From the NCBI GenBank assembly GCA_963728985.1, contig CAVSME010000007.1, positions 62,001 through 126,000 on the forward strand: 64,000 nt of DNA, read 5' to 3'. Within the stretch, counting starts at the first letter, position 1; every line of letters begins with the position of its first letter. Of this stretch, positions 18,080 to 26,582 are shown piece after piece. Made by a program: the position numbers and the translations under genes. The notes under the pieces were generated by a model. That model did not search any database. It was given only the letters and a program-made list of their open reading frames with translations, and was not told the DNA's origin. Origin of the DNA: DASXAI01 sp963728985. GTDB taxonomy: Bacteria; Actinomycetota; Acidimicrobiia; Acidimicrobiales; Ilumatobacteraceae.

Positions 18080-18829
18080 GTGAACAGTCCCACGCACTAC
18101 GTTGCCCGGATGCAGCAGCGGCTCCCGTCGCTCCTCGATCCGCCCATCGCCTTCGCCCACCGGGGCGCCCGAGCCCACGCCCCCGAGAACACGATCGAGG
18201 CCTTCACGCTGGCCCTGCGGCTCGGTGCCACCGGCCTGGAGAGCGACGTGTGGGTCACGAGCGACGGCGTCCCCGTGCTCGACCACGACGGCGTCGTCCG
18301 CGCCCGCCTCCGCTCCCGGCCGATCAGCACCGTCAGCCGGGCCCAACTACCGGAGCACATCCCCGCGCTGACCGACCTCTTCGACACCTGCGGCACGGAC
18401 TATGACCTCTCGCTCGACGTGAAGGATCCGGCCGCCGGCCCGGTCACGATCGCCACCGTGCGGGAAGCGGCGCCCACCCTCGTCGGGCGGCTCTGGCTGT
18501 GCTTCGCGAACTGGCGCACGGCCGCCGCCCTGCGGCCGGTCGATCCCGACGTGAAGCTGGTCGACTCCACCCGGCTCGGGCGCATCAAGGACGGTCCCGA
18601 GCGGCGCGCCGCCACCCTGGCCGACGCCGGCGTGGACGCCATCAACCTCCACCAGTCGGACTGGACAGGCGGCCTGACCACGCTGTTCCACCGCTTCGGC
18701 CGCTACTCCCTCGGGTGGGACGCCCAGCACGAGCGGGTGCTGCAGACGCTCCTGCGCATGGGGATCGACGGCGTCTACTCCGACTGGGTCGACCGCATGA
18801 CCGACGCCTTCCGCGAAGAGATCGCGTGA
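18080..18829 (+). CDS. Glycerophosphodiester phosphodiesterase
   Basis: 249 residues. The GDPD fingerprint is complete: AHRGARAHAPENTIEAF near 27-43 (His-Arg and Glu-Asn-Thr), then the ExD metal pair in GLESDVWVT near 55 and the general-acid histidine in VLDHDG near 69. It hydrolyses glycerophosphodiesters, probably in the cytoplasm because no signal peptide is visible. A GTG at 18080 and an ATG at 18110 are both possible starts; the ATG gives the more usual N terminus for the family. It is divergent from the tat operon, with 45 bases between the starts, and converges on the nucleoside hydrolase gene. Confidence 0.9.
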   Translation: MNSPTHYVARMQQRLPSLLDPPIAFAHRGARAHAPENTIEAFTLALRLGATGLESDVWVTSDGVPVLDHDGVVRARLRSRPISTVSRAQLPEHIPALTDLFDTCGTDYDLSLDVKDPAAGPVTIATVREAAPTLVGRLWLCFANWRTAAALRPVDPDVKLVDSTRLGRIKDGPERRAATLADAGVDAINLHQSDWTGGLTTLFHRFGRYSLGWDAQHERVLQTLLRMGIDGVYSDWVDRMTDAFREEIA

Positions 18830-18830
18830 T

Positions 18831-19775
18831 TCACCCGCCGAAGAGGCGGCGGGCGGCGGCCCGGTAGCGGGCGACGTCGGCATGGCGGGCGACGCAGCAC
18901 CGGGTGAAGCCGTCGGCCGGCGCCCCGAAGCGCCGCTGGTCGACCACGGTGGCCCCCCACGCCGGCCCACCGGCGAGGTCGACGGCGACGGGCAGCTCCT
19001 CGACGTGGACCACGTCGGGGTCCTCGAGGGCGAGGACGGCCAGGAGGTCGTGACAGGCCGTCTCGCCCGTCGGGCCGCCCACCGCGTTGCGGTAGAAGCG
19101 CAACGGGGCGTCGCAGAAGGCCGCCGCCGGCGTGCGGTGCTCGCCGCACAGCGCCACCTCGGCGGCGCTCAGGGTCGCCTCGTGGGTGGCATCCAGCACG
19201 ACGAGCAACGGCGGCACGGGCCAGTCGGCGGCCAGGACGGTCGCCAGCGCGGCGGGATCGTGGGCCACGTTGGCCTCGGCGGCGGCGGTGGCGTTGCCGC
19301 CGGCGCCGACCGAGCCGCCCATCACCACCAGCTGTCCGACGCGAGACGCCCAGGTGGGATCGTCGAGCAGGACGCGAGCCACGTTCGACAGCGGGCCCAG
19401 CGCCAGCACCGTCAGCTCGCCGGGGCGATCGTCGACGAGCCGGCGCAGCAGCACCGCCGCTGACTCCTCCACCGGGGCCAGGGGCGCCGGCGGCAGGTCG
19501 ATCTCGCCGAGACCGTCGTGACCGTGGATCCACAGCGGAAATCCCGTCACCGGCGCCGTCGCGATCGGGCCCGCCTCCCCGACGGCGACCGGGACATCCG
19601 GGCGCCCGGCGGCATGCACGATGCGCAGGGCGTTGGCCGCAGCGAGCTCGACGTCGACGTTGCCGTGGATCGCCGTGAGGGCGACCACGTCGAGCGCCGG
19701 CGAGGTCAATGCCCACCACAGGGCGACGGCATCGTCCACGCCCGGATCCGTGTCGATCACGACCGAGATGGGCAA
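18831..19775 (-). CDS. Inosine-uridine preferring nucleoside hydrolase
   Basis: 314 residues. The DTDPGVDDAVALWWAL motif near 8-23 supplies the calcium-binding aspartates, and LGPLSNVA near 125 and VVMGGSVG near 149 are the other active-site loops. The enzyme splits the N-glycosidic bond of purine or pyrimidine nucleosides for salvage. No signal peptide is visible, so it is cytoplasmic. It starts twelve bases after lepB ends, in the same direction. The substrate preference cannot be set from sequence alone. Confidence 0.9.
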   Translation of the reverse strand: MPISVVIDTDPGVDDAVALWWALTSPALDVVALTAIHGNVDVELAAANALRIVHAAGRPDVPVAVGEAGPIATAPVTGFPLWIHGHDGLGEIDLPPAPLAPVEESAAVLLRRLVDDRPGELTVLALGPLSNVARVLLDDPTWASRVGQLVVMGGSVGAGGNATAAAEANVAHDPAALATVLAADWPVPPLLVVLDATHEATLSAAEVALCGEHRTPAAAFCDAPLRFYRNAVGGPTGETACHDLLAVLALEDPDVVHVEELPVAVDLAGGPAWGATVVDQRRFGAPADGFTRCCVARHADVARYRAAARRLFGG

Positions 19776-19787
19776 GCCGCGACTCGC

Positions 19788-20393
19788 TTACAGCCAGCCG
19801 AGGTGCGTGAGCGGCCACACGATGACGAAGGCGCGCCCCACGATCAGGTTCTGGGAGATGGGACCGAAGAACCGGCTGTCCTGGGAGTCGTCGCGGTTGT
19901 CCCCCATCACGAAGACCTCGTTGTCACCCACGGTCTTGGCCGGGGCCGTGCACGTGCGGGTCCACTGCTTCACGTACGGCTCGTCGAGGGGGCTGCCGTT
20001 GATCAGGACCTTGCAGTTGCGCACCTCGATGGTCTCGCCCGGCAGCGCCACGACCCGCTTGATGAGGTCCTTGATGCCGTTGTCGGGCTCGTTCGGCGGC
20101 CGCTCGAACACCACCACGTCGCCGCGGTTCACGTCGTGCAGCTTGTAGCTGAGCTTGTTGACCAGCACCCGGTCGCCCTTCTCGAGCGTGGGCACCATCG
20201 ACTCTGAGGGGATGTAGAAGGCGGCCAGGAAGAACGCCCGGATGACGAGGGCCACCAGCAGCGCCCCGCCGACGACGGCGACCCACTCGACCACGGTGCG
20301 GGTGGTGGAGCGCCTCGACTTGACGGGCGGGGGCGGGGGCGGTTCCTCCCCCTCGTCGCGGCCCGGGGCGTAGACGTCCTCCGGCGCGCTCAC
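19788..20393 (-). CDS. lepB: Type I signal peptidase
   Basis: 201 residues. A proline-rich N-terminal tail (about residues 18-25) is followed by a transmembrane segment (VVEWVAVVGGALLVALVIRAF). The catalytic serine is in IPSESMVPTL near 65 and the lysine base in LIKRVVALPGE near 113; GDNRDDSQDSR is the box E region. It removes signal peptides at the outer face of the membrane, acting on proteins from Sec and Tat. It overlaps the DUF3866 stop by four bases (ATGA or GTGA). Its position between pafA and the tat genes replaces pafB/pafC found there in Mycobacterium. Confidence 0.93.
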   Translation of the reverse strand: MSAPEDVYAPGRDEGEEPPPPPPVKSRRSTTRTVVEWVAVVGGALLVALVIRAFFLAAFYIPSESMVPTLEKGDRVLVNKLSYKLHDVNRGDVVVFERPPNEPDNGIKDLIKRVVALPGETIEVRNCKVLINGSPLDEPYVKQWTRTCTAPAKTVGDNEVFVMGDNRDDSQDSRFFGPISQNLIVGRAFVIVWPLTHLGWL

Positions 20394-21445
20394 GACTGCA
20401 CCGTACCCGGTTGGTACCGGTAGGCCGCCGCGGCGGCACCGGCCGCCCCGGCCACGGCGAAGAAGGCGGGATCATCGGCGGGCCGCCGGCCCATCGTGGT
20501 CACGTCGACGCCGGCGAGGGCCAGCACGGCGCCCACGTCGGGCACGTCCACGGCGACGATCTCGTGGCGCTCGGCGATGCCCGCCGCCACCAGCTCGGCC
20601 CGGATGGGCCCGGCCAGCGCACCGGCCGGCACGGCCACCTCGACCGGTCCCTGGGTCGCTCGCCCGAGCACCGTGAGGCTGTGGTGGCTGACCCCCTGAT
20701 GGCGGGCGCGCCCGTCGGCGGCGGCGTAGCGGAGGCAGGCGATGGGGCGACCCCCGAGCCACCGGGCGGTGTCGAGCACAGTGCCCGCCTCGAGGGCGCC
20801 GAAGCCCAGCTCGGTGTCGGTGCCCACCCCGCCGGGGCCCATGGCCACGATGGCGACCTCCGCACCCCGCTGGCGAGCCAGGCACAGGCCCGAGGCGACG
20901 TTCACCGCCTCCACGTCACCGCCGAAGGCCTGCCCGGCGGTCACGGTGAGGTCGAGGAAGGCGGCGCCGCGGAGGTCGGCCACGAGATCGGACAGGGCCA
21001 GCGGCAGTGCCGCGGCGTCGGTCATCACGTAGGCGATCCGACAGTCCGGCCAGGCCGCCCGCACCGCCGCCGCCACCGGGGCGACCTGGCTGTGCAGCCC
21101 GCACACCACGACGGGCAGGCCGTCGAGATCCGTCGGCATCGCCCGCTCGTGCTCCTCGGCGGCCCCGGTGTCGGTCTGGAGGCTCGTGTACCGCACCTTC
21201 ACGATGTGACCCCCGCCGGCGCCGGCCCATTCGTCCCGTTCGCAGTTCCAGTGCACGACGTGCCAGCCGCCGGTGCCGAGGTCGAGATCGACCGCCGTGG
21301 TGTTCACCACGACCCGGTCCCCCACGGCGACGGTCCCGATGAGCGCGGTCAGCACATAGGCCCGGCTGGCGTCGTCCAGCGCGACCCGCTGCAGGCCGTC
21401 GCGCTCGCTGAGGACAGCGGCCACGGAGCGGGTGACGAAGCGCAC
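20390..21445 (-). CDS. DUF3866 family protein
   Basis: 351 residues. Features that match the DUF3866 family are a TALIGTVAVGDRVVVNTTAVD strand pair, VKVRYTSLQ, a CGLHSQ block, and the GLGTGTGWH-like region seen here as LGTGGWHVVHWNCERD; the C-terminal half is an alternating alpha/beta domain (VVVCGLHSQVAPVAAAVR, MGPGGVGTDTELGFG). The protein has no assigned biochemical function. The GTG start at 21445 gives RFVTRSVAAVLSERDG, nine bases after the pafA stop, so it shares the pafA transcript. A functional link to pupylation is suggested only by position. Confidence 0.8.
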   Translation of the reverse strand: MRFVTRSVAAVLSERDGLQRVALDDASRAYVLTALIGTVAVGDRVVVNTTAVDLDLGTGGWHVVHWNCERDEWAGAGGGHIVKVRYTSLQTDTGAAEEHERAMPTDLDGLPVVVCGLHSQVAPVAAAVRAAWPDCRIAYVMTDAAALPLALSDLVADLRGAAFLDLTVTAGQAFGGDVEAVNVASGLCLARQRGAEVAIVAMGPGGVGTDTELGFGALEAGTVLDTARWLGGRPIACLRYAAADGRARHQGVSHHSLTVLGRATQGPVEVAVPAGALAGPIRAELVAAGIAERHEIVAVDVPDVGAVLALAGVDVTTMGRRPADDPAFFAVAGAAGAAAAAYRYQPGTVQS

Positions 21446-21453
21446 GGGCCGGG

Positions 21454-22812
21454 CTAGAGCGAGGCGATGAGCTTCTCGACCCGCTCGTCGCGCGACTTGA
21501 ACGGGTCCTTGCACAGCACCGTGCGCTGCGCCTGGTCGTTCAGCTTCAGGTGCACCCAGTCCACCGTGTAGTCCCGCTTGCGCTCCTTGGCCCGGCGGAT
21601 GAACTCACCGCGCAGGCGGGCACGGGTGGTCTGCGGTGGGTTGTCGACGGCTTCGTCCACGTCGGCGTCGCTGCACATGCGCTCGACCAGGCCGCGGTCC
21701 TGCAGGAGGTAGTAGAGGCTGCGCGACCGGTTGACGTCGTGGTACTGGAGGTCCATCAGCGCCACCTTCGGGTGCGACAGCGGCAGATCGTGCTTGGTCC
21801 GGTAGGCCTCGATCATGCGGTGCTTGATCACCCAGTCGATCTCCCGGTCGAGCGAGAGGGGGTCCTGCTCGATGCCCGTCACGCAGTGCTCCCACATCTC
21901 GAGCGCCTTCTCCTCGAGCGGGGACAGGCCCTTCGCGTCGGCGTAGCGCAGCGCCCGGTCGAGGTACTCCCGCTGGATGTCGAGGGCCGACACCTCCCGC
22001 CCGTTGGCCAGGCGCACCGTGCGCCGGCACGTCATGTCGTGGCTGATCTCCCGGATGGCGCGGATGGGGTTCTCCAGCGTCATGTCGCGCAGGACCACCG
22101 ACGGATCCTCGAGCATGCGCAGCAGGATCGACGTCGCCCCGACCTTCAGGAAGGTCGTGTACTCGCTCATGTTGGAGTCGCCCACGATCACGTGCAGGCG
22201 GCGGTAGCGCTCGGCGTCGGCGTGAGGCTCGTCGCGGGTGTTGATGATGGGACGGCTGCGGGTGGTGGCCGACGAGACGCCTTCCCAGATGTGCTCGGCG
22301 CGCTGCGCGATGCAGTAGATGGCGCCGCGCGCCGTCTGCAGCACCTTGCCCGCCCCGGCGTAGATCTGCCTCGATACGAAGAACGGGATGAGGATCTCGG
22401 CGTAGTGGGCGAGGTCGTCGCGCCGGCTGGTGAGGTAGTTCTCGTGGCAGCCGTAGCTGTTGCCGGCGGAGTCGGTGTTGTTCTTGAAGAGGTAGATCAC
22501 GCCGCGGATGCCCTCTTCCCGCAGGCGCTGCTCGGCCGAGGCCAGGAGCTGCTCCAGGATGCGCTCCCCCGCCTTGTCGTGCACCACGAGGTCGTAGATC
22601 GAGTCGCACTCGGGCGTGGCGTACTCGGGGTGCGAGCCGACGTCGAGGTACAGCCGGGCGCCGTTCTGGAGGAACACGTTCGAGCTACGCCCCCAGCTGA
22701 CCACGCGGCGGAACAGGTAGCGGGCCACCTCGTCGGGCGACAGCCGCCGCTGGCCTCGCAGCGTGCACGTCACGCCGTACTCGTTCTCCAGCCCGAAGAT
22801 GCGGCGCTCCAC
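21454..22812 (-). CDS. pafA: Pup ligase (proteasome accessory factor A)
   Basis: 452 residues, the usual length. It starts ERRIFGLENEYGVTC. The carboxylate-amine ligase core includes YLDVGSHPEYATPEC, whose Asp is the catalytic base position, HENYLTSR and INTRDEPHADAERYRRLHVI for ATP/Mg binding. The enzyme phosphorylates the C-terminal glutamate of deamidated Pup and attaches it to lysines of target proteins. The C terminus ends RDERVEKLIASL. It is separated from prcA by a small plus-strand gene, and is followed by DUF3866 and lepB rather than pafB and pafC. The start is a GTG. Confidence 0.95.
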   Translation of the reverse strand: MERRIFGLENEYGVTCTLRGQRRLSPDEVARYLFRRVVSWGRSSNVFLQNGARLYLDVGSHPEYATPECDSIYDLVVHDKAGERILEQLLASAEQRLREEGIRGVIYLFKNNTDSAGNSYGCHENYLTSRRDDLAHYAEILIPFFVSRQIYAGAGKVLQTARGAIYCIAQRAEHIWEGVSSATTRSRPIINTRDEPHADAERYRRLHVIVGDSNMSEYTTFLKVGATSILLRMLEDPSVVLRDMTLENPIRAIREISHDMTCRRTVRLANGREVSALDIQREYLDRALRYADAKGLSPLEEKALEMWEHCVTGIEQDPLSLDREIDWVIKHRMIEAYRTKHDLPLSHPKVALMDLQYHDVNRSRSLYYLLQDRGLVERMCSDADVDEAVDNPPQTTRARLRGEFIRRAKERKRDYTVDWVHLKLNDQAQRTVLCKDPFKSRDERVEKLIASL

Positions 22813-22872
22813 GCGCGGCACCGTACCGGCATTTCGGACGACTCGTGCTGCAACGGGGCTACCGTCTGACGG

Positions 22873-23196
22873 ATGGCCGACGTCCGCATGGTCCGGCTGC
22901 TCACCACGCTCGACCAATTCGAGGCGCGCGTGCTCGTTGCTCGCCTCGGCGCGGAGGGGATCCTGTGGGAGCTGCGTGGCGGCCACGACGGCCCCTATCC
23001 CATGGGCCCGGTCCACGTCTACGTCGAAGCCGACGACCTGGCGCGGGCCCAGGACCTGGTGGCGCTCACCACCGAGCTGCCCGCCGAGGACGACGGCCCG
23101 GCCCCGACGTTGCGCACGCCCCTCGCCCTCGTGCTGGTCGTGGTGGGGGTGGCGGCGATGGCCGTGATCAGCTTGGCCCGGGTTCTTCTGACGTAA
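22873..23196 (+). CDS. DUF2007-like domain protein with C-terminal membrane helix
   Basis: 107 residues. The N-terminal part (VRLLTTLDQFEARVLVARLG, ending at VEADDLARAQDLVA) has the ferredoxin-like DUF2007 shape seen in small putative signalling proteins. A single transmembrane segment (LALVLVVVGVAAMAVIS) ends the protein. It is the only plus-strand gene between pafA and prcA, and its 3' end overlaps the convergent prcA gene by 29 bases. It is divergent from pafA with about 60 bases between starts. Function unknown. Confidence 0.7.
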   Translation: MADVRMVRLLTTLDQFEARVLVARLGAEGILWELRGGHDGPYPMGPVHVYVEADDLARAQDLVALTTELPAEDDGPAPTLRTPLALVLVVVGVAAMAVISLARVLLT

Positions 23197-23875
23197 CCGG
23201 GGCCAGGAGCTCGGCGATGGCGGCGTCGTCGAGGCGGCGGAACGCCCGGCGCCCGTTGGAGCGGCACAGCAGGCCGACCTCGACGTCGTCGGCCGTCAGC
23301 GTGCGGTCGGGGCCACTGAGGGCGGCCACCGCCACCTGCAGGACCTCCCCCAGGCCGAGCCCCGCTCGCCACGTGGACTCCAGCCGCTGGGCGATGGTGT
23401 CGGCATCGCCCCCGAGCACGCTGTAGGTGGTCTCGTCGACGATGGTCCCGTCGTAGTTCACGTGGAACATCTGGTCGGCACCGGGCTGCGTGCCGACTTC
23501 GGCGACCAGGATCTCCACCTCCATCGGCTTGAACTCGTGGGTGAAGATCTGGCCGAGGATCTGGGCGTACTGGTTGGCCAGGCTGCGAGCGTCGACGTCG
23601 TCGCGGCTGTATTGGTAGCCCTTGATGTCGGCCGCCCGCACGCCCGCCACCCGCATCTGGTCGAACTCGTTGTAGCGCCCGACGCCGGCGAAGGCGATGC
23701 GGTCGTAGATCTCGCTCACCTTGCGCAGCGTGTTCGACGGGTTCTCGGCGGCGATCACGATCCCGTCGTCGTAGACCAGGCCGATCAGGCTGCGACCGCG
23801 GGCGATGCCCTTGCGGGCGTAGTCGGCCCGGTCCTTCATCGCCTGCTCGGGCGGCACGTAGAACGGCATGCTCAT
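23168..23875 (-). CDS. prcA: 20S proteasome alpha subunit
   Basis: 235 residues. It starts MSMPFYVPPEQAMKDRADYA, the N-terminal region that gates the actinobacterial proteasome pore, followed by the conserved RGRSLIGLVYDDGI strand. It ends in an acidic tail without a visible HbYX motif, as expected for the subunit itself. The alpha rings cap the beta rings of the core. It follows prcB by ten bases in one operon. The first ATG (23875) is taken as start; another Met lies two codons later. Confidence 0.95.
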   Translation of the reverse strand: MSMPFYVPPEQAMKDRADYARKGIARGRSLIGLVYDDGIVIAAENPSNTLRKVSEIYDRIAFAGVGRYNEFDQMRVAGVRAADIKGYQYSRDDVDARSLANQYAQILGQIFTHEFKPMEVEILVAEVGTQPGADQMFHVNYDGTIVDETTYSVLGGDADTIAQRLESTWRAGLGLGEVLQVAVAALSGPDRTLTADDVEVGLLCRSNGRRAFRRLDDAAIAELLAPVTSEEPGPS

Positions 23876-23885
23876 GAGCTGAACC

Positions 23886-24671
23886 TCACTGCTGGACCCC
23901 GAGGTCGGTGGCGGCGATGGCGGCGAAGCGCTCGCCCAGCTCGCCGTCGGGCACCCGCTCGTAGCCGTCGGCGGTGATGGTGGCCACCACCGGGTAGATG
24001 CCCCGCAGCGGATCGGGACCGCCGGTGGCGGAGTCGGCGTCAGCGGCTTCCCACAGCGCCCGCACGGCCAGGTTGACGGCATCGTCCCGGCTCAGCGCCT
24101 CGCGGTAGCCGACCTTGATGACCGTCCCGGCGTGCAGGCTGCCCGAGCCGGTGGCCACGTAGTCGCGCTCCTCGTAGCGACCGCCGGTCACGTCGTAGGT
24201 GAACAGCCGCCCCTGGCTCCGGCGGGTGTCGTAGCCGGCGAAGATGGGCACCACCACCAGGCCCTGCATGGCGGCGGGAAGGTTGCCCCGCACCATCAGC
24301 GACAGCTGGTTGGCCTTGCCTTCGAGGCTGATCGTGGTGCCTTCGACCTTCTCGTAGTGCTCCAGCTGGAGTTGGAAGAGCTTCACCATCTCCATGGCCG
24401 GCCCCGCCGCCCCGGCGATGGCCACGCCCGAGTAGCGATCGGCCGGCATCACCTTTTCCATGGTGCGGTGGCTGATGAGGTTGCCCGATGTGGCCCGGCG
24501 GTCACCGGCCATGACCACGCCGTCGGCGAAGCGCAGCGCCACGCACGTAGTGGCGTGGGGCACGTCGATGCTGCCCTCGGGCAGCGCGCCAGGACCGAGG
24601 CCCACGCGCCGGAGCAGTTCGGGGAAGCTCGACCCGGGGTCGTCACCGGGCCGGAAGAAGGGCATGGACAT
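23886..24671 (-). CDS. prcB: 20S proteasome beta subunit
   Basis: 261 residues. The first 40 residues are a propeptide; HATTCVALRFADGVV gives the mature N-terminal nucleophile Thr at position 41, with downstream Lys-33-type and Asp-17-type residues in MAGDRRAT. It is the proteolytic subunit of the core particle, degrading pupylated proteins delivered by Mpa. Ten bases separate it from prcA, and a 205-base gap rich in hairpins separates it from pup. The PrcB and PrcA proteins begin with the same five residues (MSMPF). Confidence 0.95.
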   Translation of the reverse strand: MSMPFFRPGDDPGSSFPELLRRVGLGPGALPEGSIDVPHATTCVALRFADGVVMAGDRRATSGNLISHRTMEKVMPADRYSGVAIAGAAGPAMEMVKLFQLQLEHYEKVEGTTISLEGKANQLSLMVRGNLPAAMQGLVVVPIFAGYDTRRSQGRLFTYDVTGGRYEERDYVATGSGSLHAGTVIKVGYREALSRDDAVNLAVRALWEAADADSATGGPDPLRGIYPVVATITADGYERVPDGELGERFAAIAATDLGVQQ

Positions 24672-24876
24672 CGCGGCGCAGGCTACCGGTGCAGGTACGC
24701 CACTGCGGCGCTCAGGAGCTCGATGTCGTGGGCGAACCCGGTGACGACCGACTCGTCAACGTGCCCAAAAGGCTTCTGGGCACCAGCCAGCACCGATCCG
24801 GTGCGTTTTCGTGCCCGGAACTGTTTCGGGCGCGATCGCCGACATCAGGCCAGGTGGTTCCGCAGGTCAGAGGCGG
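24672..24876 (-). other. 205-base intercistronic region between pup and prcB with stacked hairpins
   Basis: No ORF is seen here. At least three hairpins can be drawn: GTGCCCA/TGGGCAC around AAAAGGCTTC near 24762-24784, GCACCG/CGGTGC at 24790-24804 followed by GTTTT on the plus strand, and CCCG/CGGG near 24814-24830. On the transcribed minus strand they would fall after pup and before prcB. They might slow or end transcription so that Pup is made in excess of the proteasome. That is inference. Confidence 0.45.
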
Positions 24877-25071
24877 CTATTGGCCGCCCTTCTGCACGTA
24901 GCTCTTTACGAACTCCTCCGCATTTTCCTCTAAGACGTCGTCGATTTCGTCCAAGAGATCGTCGAGCTCCGCCTTGAGCTTCTCGCCGCGTTCGCTCTTC
25001 GCGGGGGCGTCCTCGACGACCTCCTCCGTCCGAGCGGGCGCCGCCTTTTGCCGCTGCTTCTGTTCAGCCAT
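24877..25071 (-). CDS. pup: Prokaryotic ubiquitin-like protein Pup
   Basis: 64 residues starting MAEQKQRQK. It has the central helical, acidic region (KLKAELDDLLDEIDDVLEE) that binds the Mpa coiled coil and the flexible, basic N terminus needed for pulling. It ends YVQKGGQ, so the C-terminal Gln must be deamidated to Glu by Dop before PafA can use it. The start at 25071 removes a 19-codon extension that lacks family similarity. It lies fifteen bases after dop ends and 205 bases before prcB. Confidence 0.96.
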   Translation of the reverse strand: MAEQKQRQKAAPARTEEVVEDAPAKSERGEKLKAELDDLLDEIDDVLEENAEEFVKSYVQKGGQ

Positions 25072-25085
25072 CGATTGGTCACTCC

Positions 25086-26573
25086 CTACGAGCCGAGTCG
25101 CTCTAACAGCTCGGCGGCCGTCTGGCACTCCTCGATCAACCTAGCGACATGCGCCGCTGTTCCGCGGAGTGGTTCCATCATCGGCACCCGGCGCAGGGGG
25201 TCCGCCCCCACGTCGAACACCAGCGAGTCCCAGTTGGCCGCCACGATGTCGTCTGGCCACTTCTGCAGGCACTTGCCCCGGAAGTAGGCGCGGGTGGTCT
25301 CCGGTGGTTCGGTGATGGCCCGGTCCACCTCGGCGTCGCCGAACATGCGCTCCGTCGCCACCCGGGCGAACAGGGACCGTTCGGGACGCATGTCGTGGTA
25401 CTGGAGGTCGAGCATCCGCACCCGCGGGTCGGTCCAGTCGATGCCGTGGCGCTCCATGTACGCCTCCAGCACCTGCTCCTTGGCCACCCAGTCGACCTGC
25501 GGTGCCACCGAGGCCCGGTCGGCCTCCAGGCCGCTCAGGACCTCTTCCCAGCGCCGCAGCACGTCGGCCCCGACCTCGTCGCCGACGGCGTCGAGGCCCC
25601 GCTCCCGCTCGTACTTGCCAGCTAGCTCGAGGAGCTGCCACTGGAGCTCCAGCGCCGTCAGGCGGCGGCCGTCCTTCAGGAGGATGGGCCGGCGCAGGGT
25701 GCGGTCCCAGCTCACCTCCTTGATGGACCCCACCGGGTTGGCCAGTGCCAGGTCGGAGGGCACGGCGTCGTCTTCGATCATGGCCAGCACGATCGCCGTG
25801 GTGCCCACCTTCAGGTACGTGCTCACCTCGGCCAGGTTGGCGTCGCCCACGATCACGTGCAGGCGCCGGTACTTCTGGCTGTCGCAGTGGGGCTCGTCCC
25901 GGGTGTTGACGATGGGCCGCTTGAGCGTGGTCTCCAGCCCGACCTCCTCCTCGAAGAAGTCGGCCCGCTGGGACAGCTGGAACGGCACGTCGGCGGCGCT
26001 CACGCCGGGAGCCTCGCACCCCACCTTGCCCGCCCCGCAGAAGACCTGACGGGTGACGAAGTGGGGCGTGATGTGGGTGACGATCCGGCCGAAGGGGACC
26101 TCTCGGGCCAGGAGGTAGTTCTCGTGGCATCCGTAGCTGTTGCCCTTGCCGTCGGAGTTGTTCTTGTGCACCACGATCTCGGCGCCGGCGGGCAGGGCCG
26201 ACCGGGCCGCCTGCATCGACCGCTGGAGGATGCGCTCCGCGGCGCGGTCCCACAGCACCACCTCACGGGCGTCGGCGCACTCGGGCGTGGAGATCTCGGG
26301 GTGGGCGTGATCCACGTAGTACCGCGCCCCGTTGGTGAGCACGGTGTTGACCAGGTGCGTCTCCACGTCGGGGGGCATGGCGCCGTCGGCCACGAAGCCC
26401 CGGGCATCGCGCCCGGGCGACTCGTCTTCGAAGTCCCAACCGATCTTGCGCTGCATCAACGCCACGTACGCGTTGATGAGCACGGAGGAGGCGGCGATGG
26501 GGTTGGACTCCCCACCGCCACGTAGCTGGATCCCGTACTCGGTCTCCAGGCCACAGACCTTCCGGATGGCCAC
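25086..26573 (-). CDS. dop: Deamidase of Pup / depupylase
   Basis: 495 residues, about 40 longer than PafA, as expected. It starts AIRKVCGLETEYG. The carboxylate-amine-ligase fold is shared with PafA: YVDHAHPEISTPEC (catalytic Asp region), NNSDGKGNSYGCHENYLL and VNTRDEPHCDSQKYRRLHV. It converts Pup-Gln to Pup-Glu and removes Pup from targets. The start is a GTG, nine bases after the corrected mpa stop. In the uncorrected sequence the mpa frame would overlap dop by about 118 bases. Confidence 0.95.
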   Translation of the reverse strand: MAIRKVCGLETEYGIQLRGGGESNPIAASSVLINAYVALMQRKIGWDFEDESPGRDARGFVADGAMPPDVETHLVNTVLTNGARYYVDHAHPEISTPECADAREVVLWDRAAERILQRSMQAARSALPAGAEIVVHKNNSDGKGNSYGCHENYLLAREVPFGRIVTHITPHFVTRQVFCGAGKVGCEAPGVSAADVPFQLSQRADFFEEEVGLETTLKRPIVNTRDEPHCDSQKYRRLHVIVGDANLAEVSTYLKVGTTAIVLAMIEDDAVPSDLALANPVGSIKEVSWDRTLRRPILLKDGRRLTALELQWQLLELAGKYERERGLDAVGDEVGADVLRRWEEVLSGLEADRASVAPQVDWVAKEQVLEAYMERHGIDWTDPRVRMLDLQYHDMRPERSLFARVATERMFGDAEVDRAITEPPETTRAYFRGKCLQKWPDDIVAANWDSLVFDVGADPLRRVPMMEPLRGTAAHVARLIEECQTAAELLERLGS

Positions 26574-26582
26574 GCGCGGACC

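Noticed and set aside
21454..26573. pafA and dop as a recent duplicate pair
   Set aside because: They are the two ancient paralogues of the Pup pathway with different lengths and roles, both expected.
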